Under the pieces are notes generated by a model, which searched no databases, was not told the origin of the DNA, and worked only from the letters and a program-made list of their open reading frames with translations. A DNA stretch of 64,000 bases from Nematostella vectensis (taxonomy: Eukaryota; Cnidaria; Anthozoa; Actiniaria; Edwardsiidae). The stretch covers positions 1,998,699 through 2,062,698 of the forward strand of contig NC_064041.1 in assembly GCF_932526225.1 (NCBI RefSeq), in the 5' to 3' direction. The position numbers and the translations under genes are program-made. Positions 46,165 to 59,200 of the stretch are shown in pieces (the stretch's first letter is position 1; every line of letters starts with the position of its first letter).

Positions 46165-49100
46165 TCATCTTGTTGTTCGCCCTCGATATCGATCCTGGTG
46201 AGAGCAAAGCACCAAATAAACAAGGTCACTCGAGCAAACAGGGTAGAGGTATTACCTAAAGGGGGAGAAAGTCTGTATTGGATGGATCTACATTTTTTCT
46301 CACTGAACCGAGTGCATGAGTGTATGTGAAAACAAACAAAAGTATCCACCCAAGGGAATCATCGCACGATCTGAATTGGGTGTCGACAATTTGGTTAACA
46401 CCATTATTAACACCTATTGGGTCGATTCTGGACTCCTATAAGGATGCACTCACCTGTAATGTTCCCCTCGCTTTCTGCAGAGTTGCTTGTGTTTCTGATA
46501 CTAAAACAACAAGGCGAACAAGCTCAGATACAGAAAGCATGACAATAGGTCACCGAGAGGAAAAGGAGGGTGGGGTCGGCAGGGAGGGACCGGTGTCGGT
46601 GTGGGTATTAAGGCGTGAAAAATGTATCTTTTTAGAAAAAGCAATGTATCGGTGTGAAGTTTTTAAAAACATTTGTTTTCATTGTTCGCACACGATTATC
46701 TGGTAATAGCTGAAAGAGAATGGGTGAGAGGACGAGGAAGGAGGGGAGGAGGGAAAGAGAGGAAGAGTAAGGGGATGGAGGGCCATCCCCATCCCATTAG
46801 TGAACATCCACGACGTTCGTTACCATTAAGGTCGTACTATCTGGTCGGTACTCACGTTGCCCGATGATTTTGGTCTGTATGCCCTCCTTCAACCGGTTCC
46901 CGTCCTACGAAAAAAAAAAAAAAAACAAGACCATATATCACTCTCCAGATGTCGGGGACCAATAGAACGTGCGCGAGGCAGTTTCCTCTTGCCGGCGTTG
47001 GGATATAAATCACCCTACCGTGAGCGAGGAGGATCCAGACGAAGGATGGTGCATTAGGATTTGTAGTGTTATTTACTAATGGCTCGGCACTTAGGCAATG
47101 TGGTAATACAAGTAATCGTAATTAAAATGGCGTTTTGGTCCAACGGGGTTCTCTCACCTCGAGTCGCGCACATGCTTGTTTGATGATATCCTCTTGGGAC
47201 AGCAGTTTCTTCTTCAACTTAGCGATCTCCATGCGTAGACTCATATTCTGCAAGAGAGAAATATACATTTTGTGAAGAGGCAAAAGCTGAGCTCACTGAA
47301 AAAACACACTCGTCTCTAAATGACAACAACACACGCACTAAGAAATCGTTTGAATTATTGAGTAGCAAACTCAAGGCAAAATAACCACACAAATGGCTGC
47401 GGTCGTCTCACCAGAGAACGACGAAAAATATATTGAAAATAAGCCCTTTCTGACAGAAACTTGCTGGCTTAAGGGCCAAATCAGCCTAAATGCCGGAGCG
47501 CAATTTTTCCCCAAAAAAGTTACGTGTGTTCTTGAAACAGATCACTTTTGCATTCTGACAAAGCACGAAGCACTTTTTTAAAACTTTTTTGAAAGTGTAA
47601 AAGAACTTTTTTGAAAAAGTGTTAAAAGAGATTGAGCTTCTACGGTAAATCCCCGAGTGTAGATGTGTCCGCGCTCAATCCTTTAAACCCTCAATCCCTA
47701 CCCCTTCCCTTCCCTCCAAAAGTTCCACTGACTCACCTCGGTGGTGACGGCAGAGTTCCCGTGGGGACCCCGAACGTTATCGTCGAGCACAAACTTATCC
47801 AGCACTCGCCGACAGTCTGTGGCCCATGTCTGGATGTTTTGTACCGAGGCCTCCACTAACAGCTGAGGACGGAAGCACACGTTTGTTTGAGCCAAGAATT
47901 AATTATTTAGTATAGCCTGCACACAGACGCTAAAGTGTGGGCCGAGCGAAAAGTTTGTTTGTGTGGGGAGTTTGTTGTGGACGCTTTAGGAGAAATCCTT
48001 TTCTTTCGCGATAACGAGGGATTTCGACTGCGCGATAATGAGGGATCTCGAGTCGAGCTTGAGAGCTTGCTCGGCCCCAAGCCCCTCCGACTAAAACCGC
48101 GAGCCACAGGGCTCCTGAACACTCGAAAGGCACACAGAGAGCCTGTTCGCAGGCAATTATTTAATGTAGTCTTTCGGGTGATACCACAACACAAACATGG
48201 CTTTTTTGCCACGCAATCAACAACTATCTGGCTTTCCTCTTCACGCAATCTGCACAAACATGGCCTCCCTCGTCACGCAATCTACACACACTTGGCTTTC
48301 TTTATCAGTCTACAAACTGTCTTCCTTACGACATACCTGGCTGCCTTTGTGAATGTTGGCGTACACTTTCGTTGTCTCGTTGCAGATGCACCCGATCTTT
48401 GCCTCGAGTTCGATAAAGTGTTCTCTGTCCACGTGTGCAGCAAGATGGCCAGCCACAGGCGAGCCTAAAGACACGATCCAAATGATGTAAATAATCCGTA
48501 TCAAATATGGTGATAAATCAGAAAACGATAAAAGAAAAATGCAGGGTAATCTCTCACCAGATCGATCATCGAGGCCATCTCTCTCGAAGTCTAGCTTGCG
48601 CGCAATAGCGGAAGGCGAGTTCCTAGAAGACTGAGGCGAGCTTCTAGAAGACTGGGGCGAGTGGCTGATTGGTCGATTTAGCTGTTCTTCCAACTTGAGC
48701 CGCAATGCATTGTTGGTCTGTATACTTTTCTCGAGTTGCACGCGTAAACTGCGGACTTCAGCCAGCAACATGGCCAAGGCGCTGTTGTCCGACTCGCTAC
48801 CGTCCGGACTGCGTGGCCCTTCCCGGACATAGCTCGTACCTGCAGGAGATGTCAAACACTGTTAAATTTGGGTAAATTTCCATGATGTTGAGAAGTTTTA
48901 GTGCCAAAAAAAAATTCCGCGAAGGTAAGGGATCCCGATGGTCCTCTCAAAACTGGAAGCGCTCGCAGTATTAGACCAATGCTTGCAAACATATTAGGCC
49001 AATTTTGGCCGTGCTTGAATGTTCGCCATTGATTTCGCATTTTATAGGGCTTTATAAACTATTTAATAAACGAACAGATATAAGTGTTTTATTGGTTTTA

Positions 49101-50257
49101 AGATCATCGAGGGGTGATGCCGATAGAAACAAAAAGTGGCTGATCAGCATTCTTTAAGATGCGACGATCGAGGACGGTGTGTGCGCGTATGCTTCACGCT
49201 TGGCGCTAGATATCAGATGAGTTGGCATTGCCCAGTCCTTACCGTTGGTCTGCGCACGTCCCCCCGATATCTTGTGAAGGCGCTCGTAGACACTCAGCTC
49301 TTGGCGCATGCTCGTCAGCGCTCTGCCGCTCTCGTCCACTTGTGTTTGCAGGATGTGAATCTGACTCGAGGCTCTGAAAAGAATACGATGCCATTTATGG
49401 TATAACTAGAAAAACAACAGACAAGTTGTAAAAGAAAAACTAGGTCGTCTGCATAGGAGCTGTAGGGAAATAACTGTGATTCTCATATTCTACGAACTCT
49501 CGCAAAAAAAAACAACTTCTAAACCGCTTTTTTCTCCCACCAAAACTGCCATTCAAACTAACGGAATTACATTTAATGGTTTTCTTTGGTCAGCCCCTTG
49601 CAGAGAGGTGGCTTGATTGTAAACCATTTTGATGATGGCCAATAGAAACTGTGTGGATCTATTCCTTTAGCATTTGTGAAATGGCAGTGCTCGGGAAGCA
49701 AATATTAAAGAAAACCCAGCGAGGCCGGGTAAGTTAAACATTGGAGCAAAACCAAGAACAAATAAACCAATCATCCAATCACGTCGACCCCCTACCAGGG
49801 CGGTAAAAAGCAAGGGAACTACAGATCAGCACTATACAACAGCGAAACAAGGCTACCTACAGAACATCGACAACAACACAAAATAGCAGTGATGTTACTC
49901 AAGTCCAAAACGCTGATTAAAAGATCCTAGTTCTTTTTTCATTGCGCATATATCTAATATATCTAATACTAGGGTATAAATACTTAACATATTAACGTAT
50001 AAACCCACATTTAAAACCAATCCCAAACACACATAGTAAGATCAGACCACAGGCAGCAAAAATAGACAGAAAATGTTTTGTGTCGCATTTAATATGTGCA
50101 ATGGCACACAGGTGACTTACAGTTCCTTCTGTTTCTTCAATTCCTCCATTTCTTTCTTCAGCCGCTCATTCATCCGATCTTTTTCAAGCAGCTCAGCCCG
50201 TAACGTGTCATTCTCGCGAACATACAGCAACACCTTATCTGACTCAAACATAGCCAC
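46165..50257 (-). CDS. Coiled-coil gene, C-terminal exons
   Basis: The exon 50257-50121 encodes LYVRENDTLRAELLEKDRM. The exon 48839-48558 has LRVQLEKSIQTNNALRLKL followed by a repeated SPQSSR linker. Exons 48464-48337 and 47862-47737 are less coiled, with EHFIELEAKIGCICNE and IQTWATDCRRVLDKFV. Short basic exons follow (LRMEIAKLKKKLLSQ, NRLKEGIQTKIIG, TLQKARGTLQ). The last candidate exon, 46194-46165, would add DRYRGRTTR and a stop in the right phase behind a good pyrimidine tract. This terminus is tentative. Confidence 0.72.
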
Positions 50258-53200
50258 CTAAAGAGATACCAGAGATTAGCCAAGTGGTGGAGAACCCCTT
50301 ATCTTACATACAGAAACAGCTTATCCGACACAGACATATCCACCCAGAGGGGAATACTAGAGATTAGCCAAGTGGTGGAGAACCCCTTATGTTACATAGA
50401 GATACACCTCATCCGACTCAAACATATCCTCCTAGAGGGGAATACAAGAGATTAGCCAAGTGGTTGAGAACTATCTTACATACAGAAACATCTTACCCGA
50501 CTCGAACATAGCCACCTAAAGGGAATACCAGAGATTAGCCAACTGGAGGAGAACCCCTTATCTTACATACAGCAACACCTTATCCGACTCGAACATATCC
50601 ACCTTGAGGGTAATATTAGAAATTGGCCAAGTGGTGGAGAACCCGAATCTTACACACAGCAACGCCTTATCCGACACGAACATAGCCATCTAGAGGGAAA
50701 TATCAGAAATTAGCTTAGTGGTGGAGAACCCCGTGCCTGTCCGTTAAAAGAACATTCTGATAATACCTCTTTCCTCCCACTAATCTATCACAATACTTAT
50801 AAGTCATAGCATGGCACGAGGGAAATTTAGTGATTAAATGTCCCCGCAACCGAGGGATTATTAGTTAAAGTCCCAACGCCGCAGGCGTAATTGTTTGTTA
50901 TACCATGATCACTGAGGAAATAAACTCGCAACTAAGAGTAATATTAGGTTGGATGAGCAAATACGGTTCAATGGATCAGGCATTGCATACGCATTGTTCT
51001 TTTTATCCCTAATCAGACCACATTTTTTCATGAACAATTCTCAAATCAAACATAGTTGATTTACATAGTTGCTCTACACATCGACAGTTTAGTTCTTTGA
51101 CGTCATTAGCACCCATGCGTACAGCAATCAAAATCATCCCACATGGATCTAGTCTAACGTTGTTTAGGTATCACGAGATCAAATACTCTGGTCTCCTGTG
51201 GCAGGGTCTATTTCTGGGCTAATCAGGAAGCTGCCTTCTACTTGTTTCCCTGGTGGAAACTAGAAGACAAGAATCTTGGTTCTAAATTTCTCTCATGCAC
51301 TGATGTAGAGGGAAATTTAGAAGAAAAAAAGATTCTTTTGTCTTTTTTCTAAATTTCCCTCATTATAAATGCATCATTATGACATTTTTTATAAAATAAA
51401 TCTCCCTCATCATTTTAAAAGGGAGGGAAATTTAATGAATGAGGGAAATTTATAACCATCTATTGTTTTCGAGGGAACTTCGCTAGTAATCGTCACAATC
51501 GTCAAAACAAAAGAATCCGAGGTGATCATGGTATTACACAAAATATCCCCCATTAACAAACAAATATCTTATCATGCCCGTCTCACTTCATCCAATCTCA
51601 TTCATAAATCAATGTTATCATGCCTGTTTTCCCCTCTTTCAACAATATAAAATATCTTATGCCTGTCCATTTTCCTCAATATTGACCCCTTACATGACCC
51701 CTTTCCGTTTATAAAAATCTATATCTTTGAGCCCGTCCCTCACATTAACCCATTGCGTAATATGCGGTCCAGTGATATTACCTGATCATGCCCATCCCTT
51801 CCCTCCTCGCTTATGCGTCGCTGAAGTTGAGCCTTCAGTGCATCGTTTGTGCGGATACTCTCCTCCAGGCGCAGGCGCAGTGCCCGCATTTCACTCATGT
51901 ACGTAGTCAAAAGCTGATCATTTGAGCTCCCTGTCGTGTTTGTGGATCGAGTAGGACTAGAACTTGTCTGCGAGTGGATGGAGTCTCGTCTCATTCGATG
52001 GTACATATCTAGTTCTTCCTACAAACGAAAAATGCAGAGAGCATTGATGACGAGAGGACTTACTAGAACATATTAGAATTCCATCATGTGATTAAAGACC
52101 CATTGTCTACGATCCACTAAATGTTTGCGGGGATTCTATTTCACTATAGTAGCACTGTGAGCACATTACCTTGAGTGTGATATTGAAGCGCTCATTTTGT
52201 TTCAGTTTATTCCGCAGAAACTGATTCTCAGACATCAGCGTCTTGTTCAGTTTGTGCATCTTCTCCATCACAGGGGATTCCTGTGACGAGACAGACCGTG
52301 GGGAGCTGAGGCGCGTGACCGAGTGGGGACTTGCCAAACCTAAGCCTGGGCTCGTCTGAGTGGCGGCAAAGTCGAGGTGAGGGGTTGAGCTTGTGATGAT
52401 TGACAGAGGGGCAAGGGGGGACACACCTCGGGACTGTGTGGGGGGCTGACAGGATAGTCGCTCCTCAAGCCCTTCGATGGATTTTATTTTCTGATCCAGC
52501 TCACTCCGTAGCCTAAAAATAGATAATCAAACTTCTAGTTTGCATCTTTGAATGTGAAAAAAAGTATCAGATTGTGTCTAATGAGTTCTCATTATAAATG
52601 GCTATAAAAAGGCCGTGTCAGTTAAACACAAAATTGAGAAATGCGTCAAGAGCGGTAAGTTTAGGGGCATTGGGTTTTTGTGAGGTATTTTCATGATCCC
52701 CGTACTGTGTTACCGATACCACTCGTTTTGACCCCTGGACTTGCTAAAATGGATCAGTAGCTCCGCTATTAGGCAGTGCTTAAATTTATATATTCTTTTT
52801 CTTAAATTTATATCATCTTTATCACCCCATACCTCTCGTTTTAAATCTTAAACTTATTCAAACAAATCGGTAGGTCTACTTTTTAGGCAGTGCCTGAATC
52901 TATATATTATTCTTTAGTATATAAAACTCGGGAACCTCGCAAGAACAAGCGATTTAATGGGTTGAGAAACTCGGGATAAAATACAATACACAACTCTTAG
53001 GAGGTGGATATTTTTCCAGCGCCCTGAAATCAAGCAAAATGGCGGGTGTAACAACCGATTTGCAAGTGTTTCCGAAAAGAAAATTGCTCTAAAGCTCGTT
53101 TTATATACAAAAACAATTATACCATTTCAATTGAGGTGGATAGTGGCTAAATATCTACCAAGAGCCGAAGGCTCGAGGTAGATATTTTTAAAGCCAATTG

Positions 53201-56200
53201 TTAATTATTACATGGATAGTAGCGTTTTACCGGAAACTAAAACACTCGTATTTTCCATATTCTCACTAGTGAAGATATGGAAAATTACCGAAATGTTCCC
53301 AATATACGCGCGCGTCAAATCAATACAGATTTCCCGCAAATTTTTAGTGGTAAAAACAGTTTGTCCATATGTCCATGTTTGTCCATATGTGCATGTTTCC
53401 ACCACTCGAAAATAAACTTCATATCTTCGCGCCACCGTGTAATATCCTCTATTTTTCCCCTTTTGTCTTAACAATACTTCTCTTTTTCAACCTTAACTTC
53501 AAACTTCTGCTCAAATTGTTCAGTAGCTCCGCTTTTACACAGTGCCTAGATCTATATATTCTTCTTCATTTCTCCCGCACTGTCTTATCCATACCTCTCG
53601 TTTTCAACCTTGAACTTGCTCAAATGGTTCAATAGTTCCGCTAGCTGCTTCCCAAGCTGCTCGTTCATCAGTTTCGCCTGTCGTAGCTCCTTATTCACGT
53701 GACCAGCTTCCTCCGCTGACCGGCGCGTCTCCTGTAACTGCTGGCTCAGGTTCTCGTTCAGCGCATGCGCATCCCGCAGGTCGGATCGCAGACGCTCTGC
53801 TTCGTCACTGATGGAGCCAAACCGCTGAATGGACTGGTGAAGGTCTTGGATCTGAAGCGCTAGGGATTCGTTGGTCTGCCGGAAAAGAAGTTATAGCATC
53901 GCTTATTAAGAAAAGCTTGAAAACTGTCAAACTCACCCATAACACCCAAAATAATAATCAGGATCAAGAGAGCATAAGATAAGAGAGGGACACTTTGGTA
54001 TTACCCGCGCGCCGAATCCGAATCCGGCTATTTTAAGTAACCACCACCCCACCACTTCGCGTGAGGATTTGCCCCTTTTATTTTGTCCTACTCCCCCGCG
54101 GGTTGCGTGTTGTTGTTTTGCTAACTCGAAAGGAATGAAAAGAGATCATGTAAAATAACTCGGAAGAAGAAAACAAGTCTAACTCAAGTTACCAAGATAG
54201 GCAAATATACTCACAGAAAGCTAAATCCCTGAATAGTTTGACTGTTTTGTTTGTCTGAGCGGCGAAGTCAAGTGAGAAAGAAAAAACCGACGAACGATAA
54301 AATGGCTGTGATACTGCGTTTGATTCAAATCCCGACTCCAGCACTCCAGCTTGTATAATAACAACATAATAATATAACATATAATAATAACATCAAAGAA
54401 GTACAGTAGTATCTTCCTCTTGATTTTCTCACTTTTACAAAAGCTCAGATACTTCAGCTTGCTGGCTTTGATCATCACCGGAATATTCACAAAAATCAAT
54501 ATTATATCTAATGTCTAACTTACAGATTTCGTTTGACCATTAGGAAGATAATGAATGTTAAGAAACCACGGAGAAGCAGCAAGTTAGGATAAAAACGGTG
54601 ATTAAAGCATGAGGTTTTCCGCTCTTGATTTTGAATGAAGTCTCGTTTTTGGAAATCTTGCAATCCTCGAAGTACTACATCCCCTTAGCAAACCGCAACT
54701 GCCCTTATTCTTGATGCTAGAATAAAATTTTCGATGGTATTTGTGCAAATAGGGTGTTTTTTTTCGGTCTCGAGTCACAAAACAGCGGCAAACAACAAGA
54801 TGTAAATGCCAAAGCGCGGGGGTAGGGTGTGTAGAAATGCTCACGCGCAGTGGTGGGGTGGTGGTTACTAAAAATAGCCAGATTCGGGATTGACATGGCG
54901 CGCGGGTAATACCAAAGTGTCCCTCTCTTATCTTATACTCTCTTGTCAGGATTTATTTAATGTCTTTGTTCTGTTAGATAAATACAGTAATGAGTTATGA
55001 CCCTAATAAAGCGGATAAAAGTGGATCAAAAAAATCACTTCTAGGCATTTGTGCCAGCTAGCCAGCAAGTCTTAGTAACGCAAATTATTTCATTGCTGTA
55101 TATTACACTTGGTTGGAGCAAGAGCGAGAGGAGCAGGGTTTGCTAGGCAACATTCTAGTAAATGTATAGTAAATCCGTGTGCTTAATATTTGAGAAACAA
55201 ATCTTCAAATTTAACTACGAAATTTGAGCTCTTGGCTCAGGCTACCCCGTGGCGCACGAGCCAAATGTGTCCAAATAAGTTTAGAATTGCGCCAAGAGGT
55301 AGCAGCTCAGATTTTACTTTACGTTGACACGAAGTGCTCCTCGCAAAATAAAGCATATACATCAATCAATTCAGAGAGAATATCGCTTTACTATCAGAAT
55401 TTAGCCCAACAAATGCTCTTCCTCCTGCCCTTATTGACGATAAATATTTATAATTTTCACATTCTTTGTAGTATTTGCTCAACTCATTTCAGCGCAATCG
55501 ATTTTTACTTGACCGAAAACTGTGCGTTAATTATCTTATGTTCCCCCTCTCCTCGCCAATGAAAATGCCATTAGTTCCCCACCTTGTTGGCACTGCTAAG
55601 CTCGCGTCTCACGTGCTCCACGTCCCGCTCCGAGTGCAGCGAGTCACGCAGCTTGTCCTGTAACGAGTCATTAACTCGTAGTGACTCGTCCAGTTTTTCC
55701 CTCAGCTCAGTCATGTGTCGTGCGTCAGTGGTCATCGCCTTCTCCCGTGTGCTAATCGAGTCGAGCTCCCCCTCGAGTTGGCGCTTTAGCTCCTCGTTGG
55801 TGCGTATTCCTTTCTCGTATTCGTTTCGTAGACGCTGCAGCTCCGCTTTCTCTTTAGTTTTCTCCGGTGACTCAGCACGACGAGACACTGCGTTCTGTAG
55901 ATATGAATATTCTAAGCTCTCATAAAAGCAACATGAACCACATATACCTTGTAAAAACAGGTTGTGACGTTAGAGGCATACGCTCATTTCAAATAAGGAT
56001 GCACCCGAGAATCGTAACCCGCGGTGGTTCATGGGTAACGTAGAATTGGTTAAATCCTGGTCTCTGAAAGGTACACGAGGTACACGAACAAGAATGCTAA
56101 AAATACTGGTTTTGTTTTTATTAACGCTTGTTTGCTTATTTATTTGATACCAATGAAGCAGTTTGAAGCACATGAAGCACGGGTGACGACACATGGATTC

Positions 56201-59200
56201 TCCGTGTGCAACCTCATTTGAAATAGGCGTATATTCATGCCAGTCCAGCAGTTTGTGTATCATTCAAAACGAAGAATTTAACTTAGGGTCTTTGATATTA
56301 CAAAAAAAGTCATGAAAAAAACGAAAAGGCATACAGCTTGTGTATACTGTGTAACTTGTACTCTCGTCCAGGAGTTTCTTACACTGCTCACTCCAGCGCT
56401 TACCATGAATTCGTTCGCAAGAACTCCTCACCCAACCCACGCCCCAAATGGAAATCAGCGGGGTTTTTTATTGTAAAATATGTTGTTGAGGCCAGCGTGG
56501 TTAAACAAAGTTATACCTGACCTGACCTGACCTTACCTTTTGTTTGACTTGTTGTATTTCCTGGACCTTCTTGTCCAAGAGTTTCTTGCACTGCTCGCTC
56601 CAGTGCTTACCGTGAATTCGTTCCCAACAAATCCTCACCTTTTGTTTGAGTTGTTGTATTTCCTGGACTTTCTCGTCCAGGAGTTTCTTGCACTGCTCGC
56701 TCCAGCGCTTGGTCTCGTCCAGCTCCTGACGAAGGTTCTCTTCAGCTTGACGTTGCGTTTCGACCGACCCTTGGCCCCAGTCTCTACCTGCACAAACACA
56801 TAAAAACGACCATAACTCGCCATTCTCGGTAGTGACTCGGGTGCAATCGGGAGTCACTCAACACTACTCGATTATGACTCGACTTTTCTCGATGTGTTGG
56901 AAGTGACCTAGCAGCTATCATCACTGCGAGTGTTCCTGCATCCCTCGGTAAAAGCAAGGTACTACACGGTACACTTTAAAACCTCTATTAAGCGGGCGCG
57001 GCATTATTTTCTGGTCCCAGATGTGATAAAAAAAAGTGAACAAAGCTCTCTTCTGACAGCGACAGAAATTTTGCTTCAGCACCACCACAACTTATGTGGT
57101 AATTTTTTATGTATTCTTGGTGTCCTCTTCATTGATTGTCTTGTGAGACTCCATTATATGGCCAATCTCTGCTATATGACCAGTTGATACGGTGACCGCT
57201 TAATAGAGGTACCACTGTCAATAATTATTAGCATTTAGGCGTCGGATAGTGCTTTTTCGGAACACGAGATCTGTACTTGCTTGTAGCTAGTTTGGATGTG
57301 CAAGAGAGTTCAGTTAGGGCCTGAATAACAAGACGAGCGACGGAGGGAACGGGGGACATCCCCTAAAAACATTATCGGATGTCTGAATAAAGGCCTTTTA
57401 GTTCTAGAACCTTAGCATTACCAGGTGTGGTCTGTATTGCCATATCACTTCTGCTGTAGTTCGGCCCCACGCTTTCTTCCCTCAATTTCAGCTCGTTCAA
57501 CTTGGTACGCAGGGAGTCCACCTCTTGCTCTCGCTCCATCAGCAACTCCTCGAAATCCACGTTCACATTCCTGGAATAAAAAACAAAGCAACTTAAATTT
57601 GACATAACGATACCTATGAAGATCTATGTCGAATATCAACAGTGGTCTTGCAATGCGACACGCAAATTCACCTGGCGTAGTACTCTAGCTTGCTGTCGGC
57701 GTCGGTAAGCCGGCTCTCCAGCTCGGTGAAGGTCTGCTTGGTCCTGTTTAGTTGCTCCTGTAAGTTGGTGATCTGCATGGCTTGGTTCTGGATCACAGAT
57801 TCCTGCTCCGCATTCTTGTTGGAAGTCGTACTGCGCATGCTCTCTAGATCGTTCTTTAACCGCTGATTGAGCTGAGTGCTTTGCTGGAGCTGGCTCGTCA
57901 ATTTGCTGAGTTGCTGAAAACAGAAGGAAAAGTGACGTTGTGTGATGGTAGATCGAGCTTCGCAACGTTCATGCAACAAAGTAGTTTTTCTATCTGTGTA
58001 GTTGCTGAAAACAAAGCAATAGAGTGAAGATAGCGTGGCGGTTACACCAGGAATTCCAGCAATATGCTTTTAATATAAAATAAATTAAAAAATTGTAACA
58101 TATACTCTGAATTTACAATTTGTATGGGGTCTGAAGTAATCATACAAAAAATATTAGAAGAATTAGTGTGTTAAATACAAAGTTCTGAAGTCGGCAAAGC
58201 TGCGCTCCCTAGATCCTAGAAAATAAAAAAGCCGATGGATTTCTTACGGACCTGATTTAGATTTTTGACAGCTTCAGGCGATACCAGTACTTCTCTGCCA
58301 CGGTCAATAACGTCCTGTGAGCCTCCGACACCACTGACGCGCGGCTGAAGCTCATTAAGACGTGCCTGTGCGCATGTGAAAATAAACGGACAAAGATGTT
58401 GTGTTATAATGATATTCCTGTGGTGTACCAAAGTGGCAGATCTCTAAATGATAATCGGAGATGCCCATGAAGGACACGAAAACACAGCGTGCACAAAATA
58501 CGGCGCGTACAGTAATGTCAAACGTCAACTACCAACACTCCTTGATATAGGTAAGGTCGTTGATCCTATATGAGTCAGGACTTCGTGTAGGGCTGGGGAG
58601 GATATAAACATACCCTACTTAAGAGAGGGATTCAGGGATTTTAGATCGTACATTTTTTTCCTAAAGTATTAGACCAAAAGGGTTGGGGGCCTTTCACACC
58701 AACGACATTGTCACGTAAGTCGGATCCACGGACTTACTCGTCACCCCTTATTCACGGAAAGAGCACGTTTTTATTTCTTTAGTGATACGTAAAATTAAAG
58801 TAACACGAAAAATGCGTGTCATGTAAGTGCGATAAAGAGATAGGAGGGGGTCGATATCAGTAATGGAAAGAACGTATTGTTCCACGATACTCGCAAGACA
58901 ACTCGCTCTGCTATTTTGTTCCTTGTGAGGTGGAAGGAGACGTCTTGCGTGCTTTGTTGCATTGACAGGCACGGTTTAAACTTTTCTCTCTCTTTTAATC
59001 GAGAAATTCGTTTTATATGTTATATTTCACAATACCTGTAACGAAGTGTTCCATCGTTCGCTATCTTCCAATTTTGACTTGAGCTCTTGAATCTCACGCT
59101 GATAAACCGCATCATAGGGAGAGACCGCGTGGGGACTGGTAGACTGACGTCCGGACGCAGGACTGTTGCACTGGGACTGAAGTTGAGCCCGCAGTACGTT

